Assembly: GCA_051893555.1 (NCBI GenBank)
Contig: JBJFHL010000006.1
Location: 11,244-75,243, forward strand
DNA from: RGIG7179 sp051893555
GTDB taxonomy: Bacteria; Bacillota; Clostridia; Peptostreptococcales; Anaerovoracaceae
DNA length: 64,000 bases
Direction of reading: 5' to 3'
This document shows positions 42,219 to 51,016 of the stretch, piece after piece. A program made the translations under genes and the position numbers. The notes beneath the pieces are model-generated. The model had not been told where the DNA came from. It was given only the letters and a program-made list of their open reading frames with translations, and did no database searches. How positions within the stretch are numbered: the stretch's first letter is position 1; the number at the start of each line of letters is the position of its first letter.

Positions 42219-45200
42219 TTATTTCACGGTTCTGATTGCCTTCATGGACCAGTCAGTGTAGATCTTCTCACCATTCAGTTCGATGTATCCGCGTACTTTG
42301 TAGTAGTACGTATTGCCTGCTTCGATTGCAGTATTGTAGTATACATCCTTTTCGGTATGGAAGAACGGGGTCTTTCCATAGCCACTGTATCTCTTGGTGG
42401 AGCGGTAAATTTCCACCCCATCAAAATCCATCGACCCGCCGTTTTCATCGGTCCATGTGATTTTCACTGCCTTCTTTCCGTTTTTCAGCGTCACGATCTT
42501 CGAACGTGCCACCAGTTTCTGCGAATCCAGTATTGCCTGAAGTTCTTCCTTCGTCGGCTCCGCTGCTTTCTTTTCTGCAGTAACAACCAGTTTGTCACCG
42601 GTCTTGAGATTCTTCACTTCCGTTACTTTGCCCTGTGATACACCGTTGAGCACAACGTCTGCAATCTCGTAGCCGTCATCCACGGTGATTGTTGCCGTTT
42701 TACCGTCTGCACTTAATGTAACCTTCACGCCTTCACCTGCATCGATCGTCGGCTTCTGAACGGTCGGAATGTATCCGCCACCGGAAATGGTTTTATCCTC
42801 CCAAACCGCAGTCACAGTGGTATCAGCCGAAACCGTAATGCTCGCGCCTGCAGCGTATTCTTTGCCGTCAACACTCCATGCCTTGAACTGTTTGTCGCTT
42901 GGTGCGGTAAAATCACATGCAGGCAGGGTGTAACTTCCGGAAACACCGCTCACAGCATTCATGGTGCCGCTGCCGCCGTTGGCGTAGAAGGACACGGTGT
43001 AGGTGGTAACCGTCGCTCCCTGGGAGAACTCCACATAGGTGTGGGCGGCGGCGTAAGTATACGGTGCGGTTTTAAAGTCACCACTCGCGCCGGTGCGCCA
43101 CTGGTAACCGGTATATGCGCTCAGGTTCGGGGCCGTATTCAGGGCCATGTGAGTCTTAGTGTCCGCTCCGGCCAGCGTCCGGGCGATGACATGGCCGCCG
43201 GAGATGGCGATTCTTTTATCTCTATAGCTGTCGATGCCGAAGCTTTCAGCTTTTTCACCTGCCACCTTGCCGCCCGTGGCGATGACGGTGCCGCCCTCGA
43301 TGGTTACGTCACTGTTTGCAAAGATGCCGTCGCTATACCGGCCCGCCGTGCCTCCGGTGGCGGTGACGCTGCCGCCGGAGATGGTGATGATTCCGTAGCC
43401 GTCGATGCCGTAGCTTTCGCTACAATATTCATTTCCTTCTTCGTCTACTTCATCTTCAGCTGTCGCCGTGCCTCCGGTGGCGGTGACCTCAGTCGTTCCG
43501 CCGGAGATGGTCACGTCTTTGCCAGAGATGCCGCAGCTGTACCACTCCGCTGTGTCGCCGGTGGCGATCACGGTACCGCCGGAGATGGTGATGCTTCCGT
43601 TGTAGCTGGCGATGCCACAGCTTTCTCTATAATATTCATTTCCTTCTTCGTCTGTTTCATCTTCAGCTGTCGCCGTGCCTCCGGCAGCGATGACGGTACC
43701 GCCGGAGATGGCCACGTCACCGAAGGCTACACGGATGCCGTAGCTTGCGTTTGCAGCCTCGTCACCCTTGGCGGTGACAGTGCCGCCGGTAATGGTCACG
43801 TCACTGCTTGCATAGATGCCGTTACTGTAACTCCCATCAACTGTCGACGTGCCGCCGGCGGCAGTGACTTCGGCGGTACCGGAGATGGTCACGGAAGCAG
43901 TTGCATAGATGCCGTTGATAGAATACGCCTCGCCGCCAGTGGCGGTGACTTTGGCGGAATCGGAGATGGTAAGGCTACCGCCAACAGAGTTTTTATAATA
44001 GGCATAGATGCCGTAGCTCAAGGTTTTCGCCGCGCCGCTCGTGACGATGAGGGTGCCGCTGCCCTCAATGGTCAGGTTTCCTTCGATGTAAATGCCATAG
44101 CTTTCGTTCGCATCCGTACTCTGGTTGGTGCTGGTGATGGTGTTGGTCGTTTTTTCACTCACGACGATTTTCGCATCACCGGGAAGTATCACCGCGATTG
44201 GGGCGGTAGTTGTAAAGTTCACGCCCTTGAGGGTGAGGGTGTTTGTGGTGCTGTCCCATGTGCTGTCCTCCGTGCCTGTTTTCGCGGCGTTGAGCAGTGC
44301 CAGTGCATCGCTTCCGTCGTCACTGGTGAAGTCCGCCGTTTTATCGCAGGTCGTGGCGGGAATGTTCTCCCAAACCGCAGTCACAGTGGTATCAGCCGAA
44401 ACCGTAATGCTCGCGCCTGCAGCGTATTCTTTGCCGTCAACACTCCATGCCTTGAACTGTTTGTCGCTTGGTGCGGTAAAATCACATGCAGGCAGGGTGT
44501 AGCTTCCGGAAATTCCGGTTGCAGCTGTCATAGTACCTGTACCACCGTTTGCATCGAATCTGACAGTATAGGTTGTGACGTTGCTTCCGCTGGAGAACTC
44601 CACATAGGTGTGGCCCGCATCGTATGTATACGCAGGCGACTTATATTCATCCTCCGAGCTGGTACGCCACTGGTAACCGGTATAGGTACTCAGGTCCGGC
44701 GCCTTATTCAGGGCCATGCGAGTCACAGTGTCCACTCCGGCCTGTGTCCGGGCGGTCACATGACCGCCGGAGACGGAGATGGAATCACTATTGTTGGACG
44801 TGACAAAAATGCCGTAACTTGTGCTATTTTCCCCTGTCGTCGTGTTGCCCGTGGCGATGACATCCGTAGTTTCACCGGAGATGGTCACTGATTTGCCATA
44901 GATGCCACAGCTCTTACTTATGTAAATTTCCGCCGTGCCGCCTTCAGCTTCAACGGTTCCGCCGGAGATGGTCACGCTACCGCCTGCATAGATGCCGTAG
45001 CTAAAACTGTCCTTACCTTTCGCCGTGTCGCCCGTGGCTTTGACTTTGCCACCGGAGATGGTCACGCTACCACCGCTTGTTGTATAGATGCCGTAGCTTC
45101 TGCTATAGTCACTTGTCGCCGTGCCACCCATGGCGGTGACATCTGCTGTTTCGCCGGAGATGTCCACAGAAGCACTGCGAATTCCCACGCTGTAGGTAGC

Positions 45201-45800
45201 AGCATTCGCCACAGAATTTTCCACTTCACTGCCCTTGGCTGTTACTTTGCTGTTTGTAATGGTGGCGCTTCCGGTATTTGCACGGATGCCGCAGCTATTC
45301 TGCGATGCACATCCCGTAGCATTTACTGTGGTGTTCGTAATTTTGATGTCCTGAGCTGCATGGATGCCTTCGCTTATCGCCTTCGCTGCGCCGCTCGTGA
45401 CGGTGAGGGTTCCGCTGCCCTCAATGGTCAGGCTGCCTACGGCATTAATGCCGTAGCTCATGTCCGTGTTTGTATCCGGGTTAGTGCTGGTGATGGTGTT
45501 GGTCGTGTTTTCACTCACGACGATTTTCGCACCATCGGGAAGTTTCACTGCGATTGCAGCGGAGGTGGTAAAGTTCACGCCATTCAGCGTGAGGGTATTG
45601 TTCTCCCATGTGCTGTTGTCTGCACCTTCCGTTTTCGCGGCGTTGAGCAGCGCCAGTGCATCGTTTCCGTCGCCACTGGTGAAGTCCGCTGTTTGCGCTG
45701 TCGGCTCCGCCGCCAGTGCAGTGGCAGGCACCAGGGTCAGGCACAGCAGCACGGAAAGCAGGATACTGAGTCCCCGCCGCAGGGTTTTCTTGTGTTTCAT
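42219..45800 (-). CDS. Large secreted surface protein with beta-helix-like repeats, two InlB repeats and the shared C-terminal module
   Basis: 1193 residues. Signal peptide GLSILLSVLLCLTLVPATALA. The protein is an internal duplication: two blocks (about 38-480 and 485-1045) each start ADFTSxDGxDALALLNAAKT, carry NTLTLxGVNFTTxAxIAV and many short repeats of the type SYGIYxxxxVTISGGTVxATGGTA, and end with an InlB-like repeat (TYTVRFDANGGTGTM ... FKAWSVDGKEYAAG ... TAVWE). The GxI/ISGG repeats suggest a right-handed beta-helix adhesin or glycan-binding stalk. Residues 1050-1193 match the end of the 35314 protein (EIYRSTKRYSGYGKTP, NTYYYKVRGYIELNGEKIYT). No sorting signal. No promoter of its own is clear between it and DUF2442. 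Confidence 0.82.
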   Translation of the reverse strand: MKHKKTLRRGLSILLSVLLCLTLVPATALAAEPTAQTADFTSGDGNDALALLNAAKTEGADNSTWENNTLTLNGVNFTTSAAIAVKLPDGAKIVVSENTTNTITSTNPDTNTDMSYGINAVGSLTIEGSGTLTVTSGAAKAISEGIHAAQDIKITNTTVNATGCASQNSCGIRANTGSATITNSKVTAKGSEVENSVANAATYSVGIRSASVDISGETADVTAMGGTATSDYSRSYGIYTTSGGSVTISGGKVKATGDTAKGKDSFSYGIYAGGSVTISGGTVEAEGGTAEIYISKSCGIYGKSVTISGETTDVIATGNTTTGENSTSYGIFVTSNNSDSISVSGGHVTARTQAGVDTVTRMALNKAPDLSTYTGYQWRTSSEDEYKSPAYTYDAGHTYVEFSSGSNVTTYTVRFDANGGTGTMTAATGISGSYTLPACDFTAPSDKQFKAWSVDGKEYAAGASITVSADTTVTAVWENIPATTCDKTADFTSDDGSDALALLNAAKTGTEDSTWDSTTNTLTLKGVNFTTTAPIAVILPGDAKIVVSEKTTNTITSTNQSTDANESYGIYIEGNLTIEGSGTLIVTSGAAKTLSYGIYAYYKNSVGGSLTISDSAKVTATGGEAYSINGIYATASVTISGTAEVTAAGGTSTVDGSYSNGIYASSDVTITGGTVTAKGDEAANASYGIRVAFGDVAISGGTVIAAGGTATAEDETDEEGNEYYRESCGIASYNGSITISGGTVIATGDTAEWYSCGISGKDVTISGGTTEVTATGGTATAEDEVDEEGNEYCSESYGIDGYGIITISGGSVTATGGTAGRYSDGIFANSDVTIEGGTVIATGGKVAGEKAESFGIDSYRDKRIAISGGHVIARTLAGADTKTHMALNTAPNLSAYTGYQWRTGASGDFKTAPYTYAAAHTYVEFSQGATVTTYTVSFYANGGSGTMNAVSGVSGSYTLPACDFTAPSDKQFKAWSVDGKEYAAGASITVSADTTVTAVWEDKTISGGGYIPTVQKPTIDAGEGVKVTLSADGKTATITVDDGYEIADVVLNGVSQGKVTEVKNLKTGDKLVVTAEKKAAEPTKEELQAILDSQKLVARSKIVTLKNGKKAVKITWTDENGGSMDFDGVEIYRSTKRYSGYGKTPFFHTEKDVYYNTAIEAGNTYYYKVRGYIELNGEKIYTDWSMKAIRTVK
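42798..42932. repeat. 135-bp exact repeat, copy 1
   Basis: Identical, base for base as far as I can read, to 44367-44501. Both copies encode the same part of the InlB-type repeat (DFTAPSDKQFKAWSVDGKEY and following). Identity at silent positions far exceeds that of flanking repeats, which points to recent gene conversion or duplication. Confidence 0.88.
44367..44501. repeat. 135-bp exact repeat, copy 2
   Basis: Second copy of the repeat at 42798-42932, 1569 bp away in the same gene and frame. Unequal crossing-over between the two would remove one of the two protein blocks without a frameshift. Confidence 0.88.
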
Positions 45801-45826
45801 GTGGTTTCCTCCATTTCTTTTATAAT

Positions 45827-46066
45827 TTAGTGTTCCCGCTCCGCCATGGAAAGCAGCTCGTCGTGGCTGATCTCCACATTGCCGAAGCGGACAAAAATGC
45901 CGTTGGTTACAGCACTGTTCCAGACCTCCGGGTCAGCAAGCGGGAGAAACCGGATTTTGTCCAGATACGGCTTCATATCCAGCAGCAGACGGGCCCCGGA
46001 TACGAAATCCACCTGCAAAATATGGTCCGCCAGCGGTGCAACGGCTGTAAGATACCTTCGGTCCAA
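45827..46066 (-). CDS. DUF2442 domain protein
   Basis: 79 residues: VAPLADHILQVDFVSGARLLLDM, then KIRFLPLADPEVWNSA and VRFGNVEISHDELL, the DUF2442 pattern of a small two-layer protein, often found in toxin-antitoxin-like or chromosomally mobile pairs with DUF4160; no DUF4160 partner is present. Start is TTG at 46066 with GGAGG seven bases before it. Lies between the trigger-factor gene and the surface gene. Function unknown. Confidence 0.82.
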   Translation of the reverse strand: MDRRYLTAVAPLADHILQVDFVSGARLLLDMKPYLDKIRFLPLADPEVWNSAVTNGIFVRFGNVEISHDELLSMAEREH

Positions 46067-46094
46067 ATTTATGCCTCCTTTCGCATTGGTTCTA

Positions 46095-46132
46095 AAAAAA
46101 ATCCACCATACAAACAGTGTACAGTGGATTTT
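46095..46132 (-). terminator. Terminator after the lipoprotein trigger-factor gene
   Basis: AAAATCCACTGTACACTGT and GTGGATTTTTTTT on the minus strand form a hairpin with a strong T-run, about 35 bases past the stop. Confidence 0.85.
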
Positions 46133-46164
46133 ATAAAAAAACTATTAACCAAAGGTTAGTATTT

Positions 46165-47262
46165 TCAGTTCTTTTCCAGACGCTCGTAGATCGCATCCAG
46201 TTCTTTCGTCAGCAGCAGGTCTCTGCCGAAATTGTTCTCCTTGGCGTATTCCTCAATGGTCACGCCCACATAGGACTGGAACGTCTCCGCATCCATGCCG
46301 ACTGCTTCCAGCATGTCATCCAGACCCTTCTGATATTCGTCTTGTGTCAGAACCATATCTTCCTTCTCCGCAATGGCGAAGGTAATCATTTCGCTCTTCA
46401 CCTGATTCTGGGCAGCCAGCCGGATCTGCTCATCAAACTCTTCCTGGGTCATGGCGAAAACCTCATCCAGGAACACTTCCCATTCTTCATAGCCGTACTG
46501 CTGTGCATAGCTTCTGTACTGGGTGTCCAGAACCGCAGACACCTCATTCACTCTTTCTTCCGGATACTGCAGCACTTCCGTCTCCTCGCTGAGTTTGGAG
46601 AAGATCTCGTTCTTCAGATCATACAGCTGTTCATCATATTCCAGCTGCTCCAGTTCCTTCTTCACAGCCTCTCTGTATTCTTCCACGGTCTTGGCATCGC
46701 TGTTGGCCTTGACGAATTCCTCATCCAGCTGCGGAATCACTTCCACTTCCTTGCTGAGAACAGTTACCTCGAAGGTCACCGGCTGACCGGACAGTTCCTC
46801 GTTCATATCATACGGGTCCGGGAACTGCAGATCCAGGGTCACCGGCTCGCCGATGGTTGCCCCGTAGATCCCCTCCTGGAATCCGTCGATCATGTTGGCA
46901 GCACCCAGAGTCAGCTGATATTCATCACTGTTCATTCCATCCTGGGTGGAACCGTCAGACAGGGTGCCATGAAAAGAAATCTTCACAGTATCTCCCTTCT
47001 CTACAGTGCCCTCGGTCACACTCTCGGTGGTCGCCGCATCCTCCAGACGAGTCTGGATCTCTGCTTCCACATCCTCATCGCTGATCTCCACCACCGGTTC
47101 CGTCGTGGTATACACGTTATAATCCGGCAGGGTGATGTACTCCTCCAGATTCAGTCCCTCATACGGATTTTCGATTTCTGCTGCCTTCTCGCCGCAGCCG
47201 CTCAGCCCGAAGAGGCACACGCTCAGCAGCAGGATCAGCATCATTGAAATACTTTTTTTCAT
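46165..47262 (-). CDS. Lipoprotein trigger-factor/FKBP-type foldase
   Basis: 365 residues. Lipobox GLSGC with Cys23 marks an exported lipoprotein. The mature part has an FKBP prolyl-isomerase domain (VEKGDTVKISFHGTLSDGS, GAANMIDGFQEGIYGATIG) and a trigger-factor C-terminal helical domain (QLDEEFVKANSDAKTVEEYREAVKKEL, shown here by its start, through LLLTKELDAIYERL). The ribosome-binding domain of cytosolic trigger factor is missing. It is therefore likely a folding helper at the outer face of the membrane, comparable in task to PrsA. It lies next to genes for large secreted proteins. Confidence 0.85.
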   Translation of the reverse strand: MKKSISMMLILLLSVCLFGLSGCGEKAAEIENPYEGLNLEEYITLPDYNVYTTTEPVVEISDEDVEAEIQTRLEDAATTESVTEGTVEKGDTVKISFHGTLSDGSTQDGMNSDEYQLTLGAANMIDGFQEGIYGATIGEPVTLDLQFPDPYDMNEELSGQPVTFEVTVLSKEVEVIPQLDEEFVKANSDAKTVEEYREAVKKELEQLEYDEQLYDLKNEIFSKLSEETEVLQYPEERVNEVSAVLDTQYRSYAQQYGYEEWEVFLDEVFAMTQEEFDEQIRLAAQNQVKSEMITFAIAEKEDMVLTQDEYQKGLDDMLEAVGMDAETFQSYVGVTIEEYAKENNFGRDLLLTKELDAIYERLEKN

Positions 47263-47365
47263 TGGTTTTTCCCCTTTATTTTCTTTTTATTTTTTTGACT
47301 TCGCAAAATCTGTTTGCCCGATTTTTTCGGACGTCTATTATTGTACCACAGAAACGGCCGGATTC

Positions 47366-48280
47366 CTATCCCTTTTTCTTCTTTTTGTTTCCGCTGACCA
47401 CCACATAGACCATCATCAGCACCGTCGAAGCGTACGGGATGATGGAAGTCAGGTCAGCCGGCACACCCACGCTCTGCAGACGCAGGCCCAGGGCCTGCAG
47501 GAACCCGAAAAGCAGCGCTGCAAGAAATACCTTCGGCGGATTGGCCATGCCGAACAAAACACAGGCGAAGGCGATGAATCCCCGGTCTCCGCTCATCCCC
47601 TCGGTAAACATGGTCAGATACCCGAGCGACAGATGGGCGCCTGCGAAACCGCAGAAAATGCCGCAAAGCACGCTGGCCAGGAATTTCATCCGCACCGGAC
47701 TGATACCGGCGGTTTCCAGAGACTGGGGATGCTCCCCGGCTGCCCGCATCCAGAAGCCGTACGGCGTCCGGTACAGGAAGAGCCAGGTGAGAAACACCAG
47801 GACCCATGTCACATAGACGAACACGGAATTATCGTTCAGCAGAGGTCCCAGGAACGGAATATGATCCAGGAACTCCAGATGGATCTTCGGCAGTCCCACG
47901 ATGCCCTTATCGGAAAAGGTTCCCTTCACGCCGAAAATGGAACGGAGCAGATATACGGTCAGTGCACCGGCAAAGGTATTCAGCGCCATGCCGATGATAA
48001 ACTCATCACTTTTCAGCTTTACCACAAACAGCGCAAAGAACAGGCCCACCAGGATGCCCATGGCCACAGCCGCCACCACTCCCAGCGCTGCGCTGGACAG
48101 GGTAAAGCTGACCGCCACGGCCACGAAAGCCCCCATCAGAATCATGCCGTCCATACCGATGTTCATGATGCCTGCATGCTCGGTCAGGAGTCCCCCCATG
48201 GCAGCCAGCACCACCGGCGTGGCAGATCGGAGCGTATTCTGCAGAAGCCCCATGTTAAACACTTCGAAAATCTGATTCAT
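47366..48280 (-). CDS. Nucleoside-type ABC transporter permease (second subunit)
   Basis: 304 residues, eight or nine membrane helices. NTLRSATPVVLAAMGGLLTEHAGIMNIGMDGMIL and TPYGFWMRAAGEHPQSLETAGI are typical of BPD_transp_2 permeases of the NupQ/YufQ type. Start at 48280 is preceded by AGGAGGTG and overlaps the stop of the first permease by four bases. Confidence 0.88.
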   Translation of the reverse strand: MNQIFEVFNMGLLQNTLRSATPVVLAAMGGLLTEHAGIMNIGMDGMILMGAFVAVAVSFTLSSAALGVVAAVAMGILVGLFFALFVVKLKSDEFIIGMALNTFAGALTVYLLRSIFGVKGTFSDKGIVGLPKIHLEFLDHIPFLGPLLNDNSVFVYVTWVLVFLTWLFLYRTPYGFWMRAAGEHPQSLETAGISPVRMKFLASVLCGIFCGFAGAHLSLGYLTMFTEGMSGDRGFIAFACVLFGMANPPKVFLAALLFGFLQALGLRLQSVGVPADLTSIIPYASTVLMMVYVVVSGNKKKKKG

Positions 48281-49386
48281 CCCTTCTGCACCTCCTTTTC
48301 CCCATCCATGGTGATTTTTTTCCGTGCTTTCTTCTGAAGCTGCCATGCACTGAAGGCTCTGGAAATACCGCCTTCCGCAGCCATCAGGAAAATAATGATG
48401 GCGAAGATGATGTCCGAAAGCTCATGGGAGATTCCCGTGGAAAGCTCCATGGCCCCGGCACCGATATCGATGACCGCGAAGAAAAAGCTCATGAGAATGA
48501 TTCCCAGCGGACTGTAGTTCATGATCATGGCAACCAGCATGCCGTCGAAGAAGAACTCGTTGCTGATGGTCGGCAGGAACCGGTGCTGGTATCCGTATAC
48601 CTCAAACATGCCCACCAGACCGCAGATGGCGCCGGAAGCCACCATGGCCCAGATCATGATCTTATCCTTTTTCAGGCCGGAGAAGAAGGCAAACCGCGGA
48701 TTTTCCCCCGTCACCTTCATTTCCAGTCCGATGCTGGTCTTCTCCATGATATACCAGCAGAAAAAAGCGATGACGGCACTGTAAAAGATGGCCGTGCTCA
48801 GGTTGGACCGGGCAATGACCTGTCCGAACACAAAGCTGTCCGGCACCGCATCGGTGGCCCCAGAGATGCCCTTATCGGCGGATTTCAGCGGCCCGTTGCA
48901 CAGCCAGGTGCAGAAGTAGATGGCTACGGAATTCAGCATGATGGTGGTGATGACCTCGCTGACATTCAGCTTCACCTTCAGGACTGCCGGAATCCAGGCA
49001 TAAAAGCCGCCGGCAAGGATGGCTGCCGCAAACGCCAGTGGCACCACGATCACCGGCGAAAGGCCGCAGAGGTAAATGCCCACCACTGTGGCTGCCATGC
49101 CGCCCAGGTACAGCTGCCCTTCACCGCCCACATTGAACAGGCCGGCTCTGGCCCCCACCGCCGTAGCAAGTCCCGTCAGACAGAGGGTCAGCATCTTGGC
49201 CAGAGTGTTTCCGAATACTCTGGAGGAACCGAAGGCGCCCTTCAGCATGGCGCTGTAGCCGGCCGCCGGATTATATCCGGTCACCAGCATCAGCAGTGCA
49301 CCGATGAGAAAGGCGGCCAGGATACTGAGGGCCAGAGATATGAGATAGTTCCGGTTGTCTGCTATTTTTTTCAGAATGCCCTTCAT
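48277..49386 (-). CDS. Nucleoside-type ABC transporter permease (first subunit)
   Basis: 369 residues, nine or ten helices. TLTLCLTGLATAVGARAGLFNVGGEGQLYLG-like region (LTGLATAVGARAGLFNVGGE) and SEVITTIMLNSVA match NupP/YufP. The gene starts one base after the ATPase stop. With the second permease and the ATPase it forms the membrane channel of a purine- or nucleoside-importing system. Confidence 0.88.
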   Translation of the reverse strand: MKGILKKIADNRNYLISLALSILAAFLIGALLMLVTGYNPAAGYSAMLKGAFGSSRVFGNTLAKMLTLCLTGLATAVGARAGLFNVGGEGQLYLGGMAATVVGIYLCGLSPVIVVPLAFAAAILAGGFYAWIPAVLKVKLNVSEVITTIMLNSVAIYFCTWLCNGPLKSADKGISGATDAVPDSFVFGQVIARSNLSTAIFYSAVIAFFCWYIMEKTSIGLEMKVTGENPRFAFFSGLKKDKIMIWAMVASGAICGLVGMFEVYGYQHRFLPTISNEFFFDGMLVAMIMNYSPLGIILMSFFFAVIDIGAGAMELSTGISHELSDIIFAIIIFLMAAEGGISRAFSAWQLQKKARKKITMDGEKEVQKG

Positions 49387-49387
49387 C

Positions 49388-50932
49388 CTATGCGTCCTCC
49401 TTTCTGTTTCCTGTCATATAGTAACCGATTTCCATTTTATCGATTTTTCCGGCTTCAAACTGGCAGGTAACTCTTCCTTCATACAAGGTGATTACTCTGT
49501 CGGAGAGGCGCAGCACCTCGTCCAGATCGGCGCTGACCAGCAGAATCGCACAGCCTTCATTCCGCTTGGCCACGATCTGCTTATGGATAAATTCCATGGC
49601 ACCGATATCCACGCCCCGGGTCGGCTGCGCAATGACCAGAATCGGCGTATCGAAGGAAAACTCCCTGGCTACCACTACCTTCTGCATATTTCCCCCGGAC
49701 AGAGAACCCGCCCCGGTCTCGATGCCGGCACCCCGCAGGTCGTATTTTGCGAAGAGATCCGACGCATAGCGGGCGATGGAGGACTGGCGAAGATGGATGC
49801 CTTTTTTCGCGAACTCCGGCCGCCGCTCTTTTCCGATGATCAGATTTTCCTTCACCGTGGACTGGCTGGATACCCCGGTGGCGATCCGGTCTTCCGGAAT
49901 GTGGGCAAGGCCCATGTCCCGGATCTCGCCCGGTGTTTTGCCGGATGCATTCTGACCGGCGATGTAAATTTCTCCGCTGCGAAGGGGCCGCATGCCGGTG
50001 ATCACCTCCAGCAGCTCGCTCTGGCCGTTTCCCTCGATGGCCGCAATCCCCAGAATTTCTCCTGCCCGGACCTGCAGAGAAACGCCGTTGACCGCCGGCA
50101 GACCCCGGTTGTCGTCTGCATGGACGTTCTGTACATCGATCAGGACCTGACCCGGTGTGCCGGTCTTTTCCAGCTGATCCAGCAGTACCTCCCGGCCCAC
50201 CATCATGGACGCCAGGATCCGTTCGTTGACGTTTTTCGTTTCTTCCACGCCGATGAGCTTTCCCTGCCGCATGACGCCCACCCGGTCGGAAATTGCCATG
50301 ACTTCATACAGCTTATGGGTGATGATGATCACCGTCATGTCCTTTTCTTTCACAATGCGGCGGATGACCGTGAAGAGTTCTTCCGTCTCCTGGGGTGTCA
50401 GCACGGCCGTAGGCTCATCCAGGATCAGGATCTCCGCACCCCGGTACAGGGTTTTCAGGATTTCCACCCGCTGCTGCAGGCCGACGCTGATCTCGCCGAC
50501 CACTGCCTTCGGATCCACCTTCAGCCCGTATTCGGCCACCAGGTGTTCTGCTTCTTTCTCTGCCTGTTTCAGATTATAAAAGAATCCCATCTTCCGCGGC
50601 TCACGGCTCAGGACGATGTTCTGCGCCACCGTAAAGGATGGTACCAGCATGAAATGCTGGTGCACCATACCGATGCCGGCTGCAATGGATTCTCCCGGTT
50701 CATGGCGGGTCAGTTTCCGGCCCTTTACATATATTTCGCCGCTGGTCGGGGTGTGGATGCCGTAGAGGATGTTCATCAGCGTACTCTTGCCGGCGCCGTT
50801 TTCGCCCACCAGTGCGAAAACCTCACCTTTCCGGATGTCCAGAGAAACATCGTCATTGGCCAGCACTCCCGGAAACTGCATGGAAATATGATCAAATTTT
50901 ATTATGGTATCCTGCACCTTCTGTTCCCTCAT
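49388..50932 (-). CDS. Nucleoside-type ABC transporter, double ATP-binding protein
   Basis: 514 residues with two ABC domains in one chain, as in NupO and sugar importers. First half: GENGAGKSTLMN, EISVGLQQRVEILKTL, ILILDEPTAVL. Second half: the Walker A is degenerate (AAIEGNGQSELLEV), the signature is GSLSGGNMQKVVVAREF, and Walker B ILVIAQPTRGVD has Gln for the catalytic Glu. This asymmetry is normal for the family. Start MREQK at 50932; the ribosome site GAAAGGA is unusually close. Confidence 0.88.
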   Translation of the reverse strand: MREQKVQDTIIKFDHISMQFPGVLANDDVSLDIRKGEVFALVGENGAGKSTLMNILYGIHTPTSGEIYVKGRKLTRHEPGESIAAGIGMVHQHFMLVPSFTVAQNIVLSREPRKMGFFYNLKQAEKEAEHLVAEYGLKVDPKAVVGEISVGLQQRVEILKTLYRGAEILILDEPTAVLTPQETEELFTVIRRIVKEKDMTVIIITHKLYEVMAISDRVGVMRQGKLIGVEETKNVNERILASMMVGREVLLDQLEKTGTPGQVLIDVQNVHADDNRGLPAVNGVSLQVRAGEILGIAAIEGNGQSELLEVITGMRPLRSGEIYIAGQNASGKTPGEIRDMGLAHIPEDRIATGVSSQSTVKENLIIGKERRPEFAKKGIHLRQSSIARYASDLFAKYDLRGAGIETGAGSLSGGNMQKVVVAREFSFDTPILVIAQPTRGVDIGAMEFIHKQIVAKRNEGCAILLVSADLDEVLRLSDRVITLYEGRVTCQFEAGKIDKMEIGYYMTGNRKEDA

Positions 50933-50951
50933 TTCCTTTCGTAATATAAAG

Positions 50952-50980
50952 AAGGCGCAGCGCATGAAACGCTACGCCTT
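50952..50980 (-). terminator. Attenuating hairpin between the binding-protein and ATPase genes
   Basis: AAGGCG.AGCG and CGCT.CGCCTT pair across CATGAAA, with a short T-tract on the minus strand. Likely lets the binding protein be made in excess over the membrane parts. Confidence 0.6.
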
Positions 50981-51016
50981 TTTCAGCGATAATGAATGCT
51001 TCTGTCTTGTATTTTA

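Larger units (their letters stand above)
45794..46162. repeat. Long direct repeat, right copy (with intact DUF2442 gene)
   Basis: Counterpart of 39285-39563. The two copies bracket the surface-protein gene and the LuxR-type gene, 6.5 kb in all. It contains the leader of the surface gene, the complete DUF2442 gene and the trigger-factor-gene terminator. Confidence 0.88.

Noticed and set aside
43041..44891. Plus-strand frame of 616 codons opposite the surface-protein gene
   Set aside because: Gly- and Asp-rich repeats are the mirror of the Thr/Gly repeats of the true protein; no ribosome site or signal peptide.
43200..45400. CRISPR-like appearance of many short similar repeats
   Set aside because: The repeats vary in length and spacing, are in frame and encode the GIY...TISGG protein repeats; there are no unique spacers of constant size and no cas genes.
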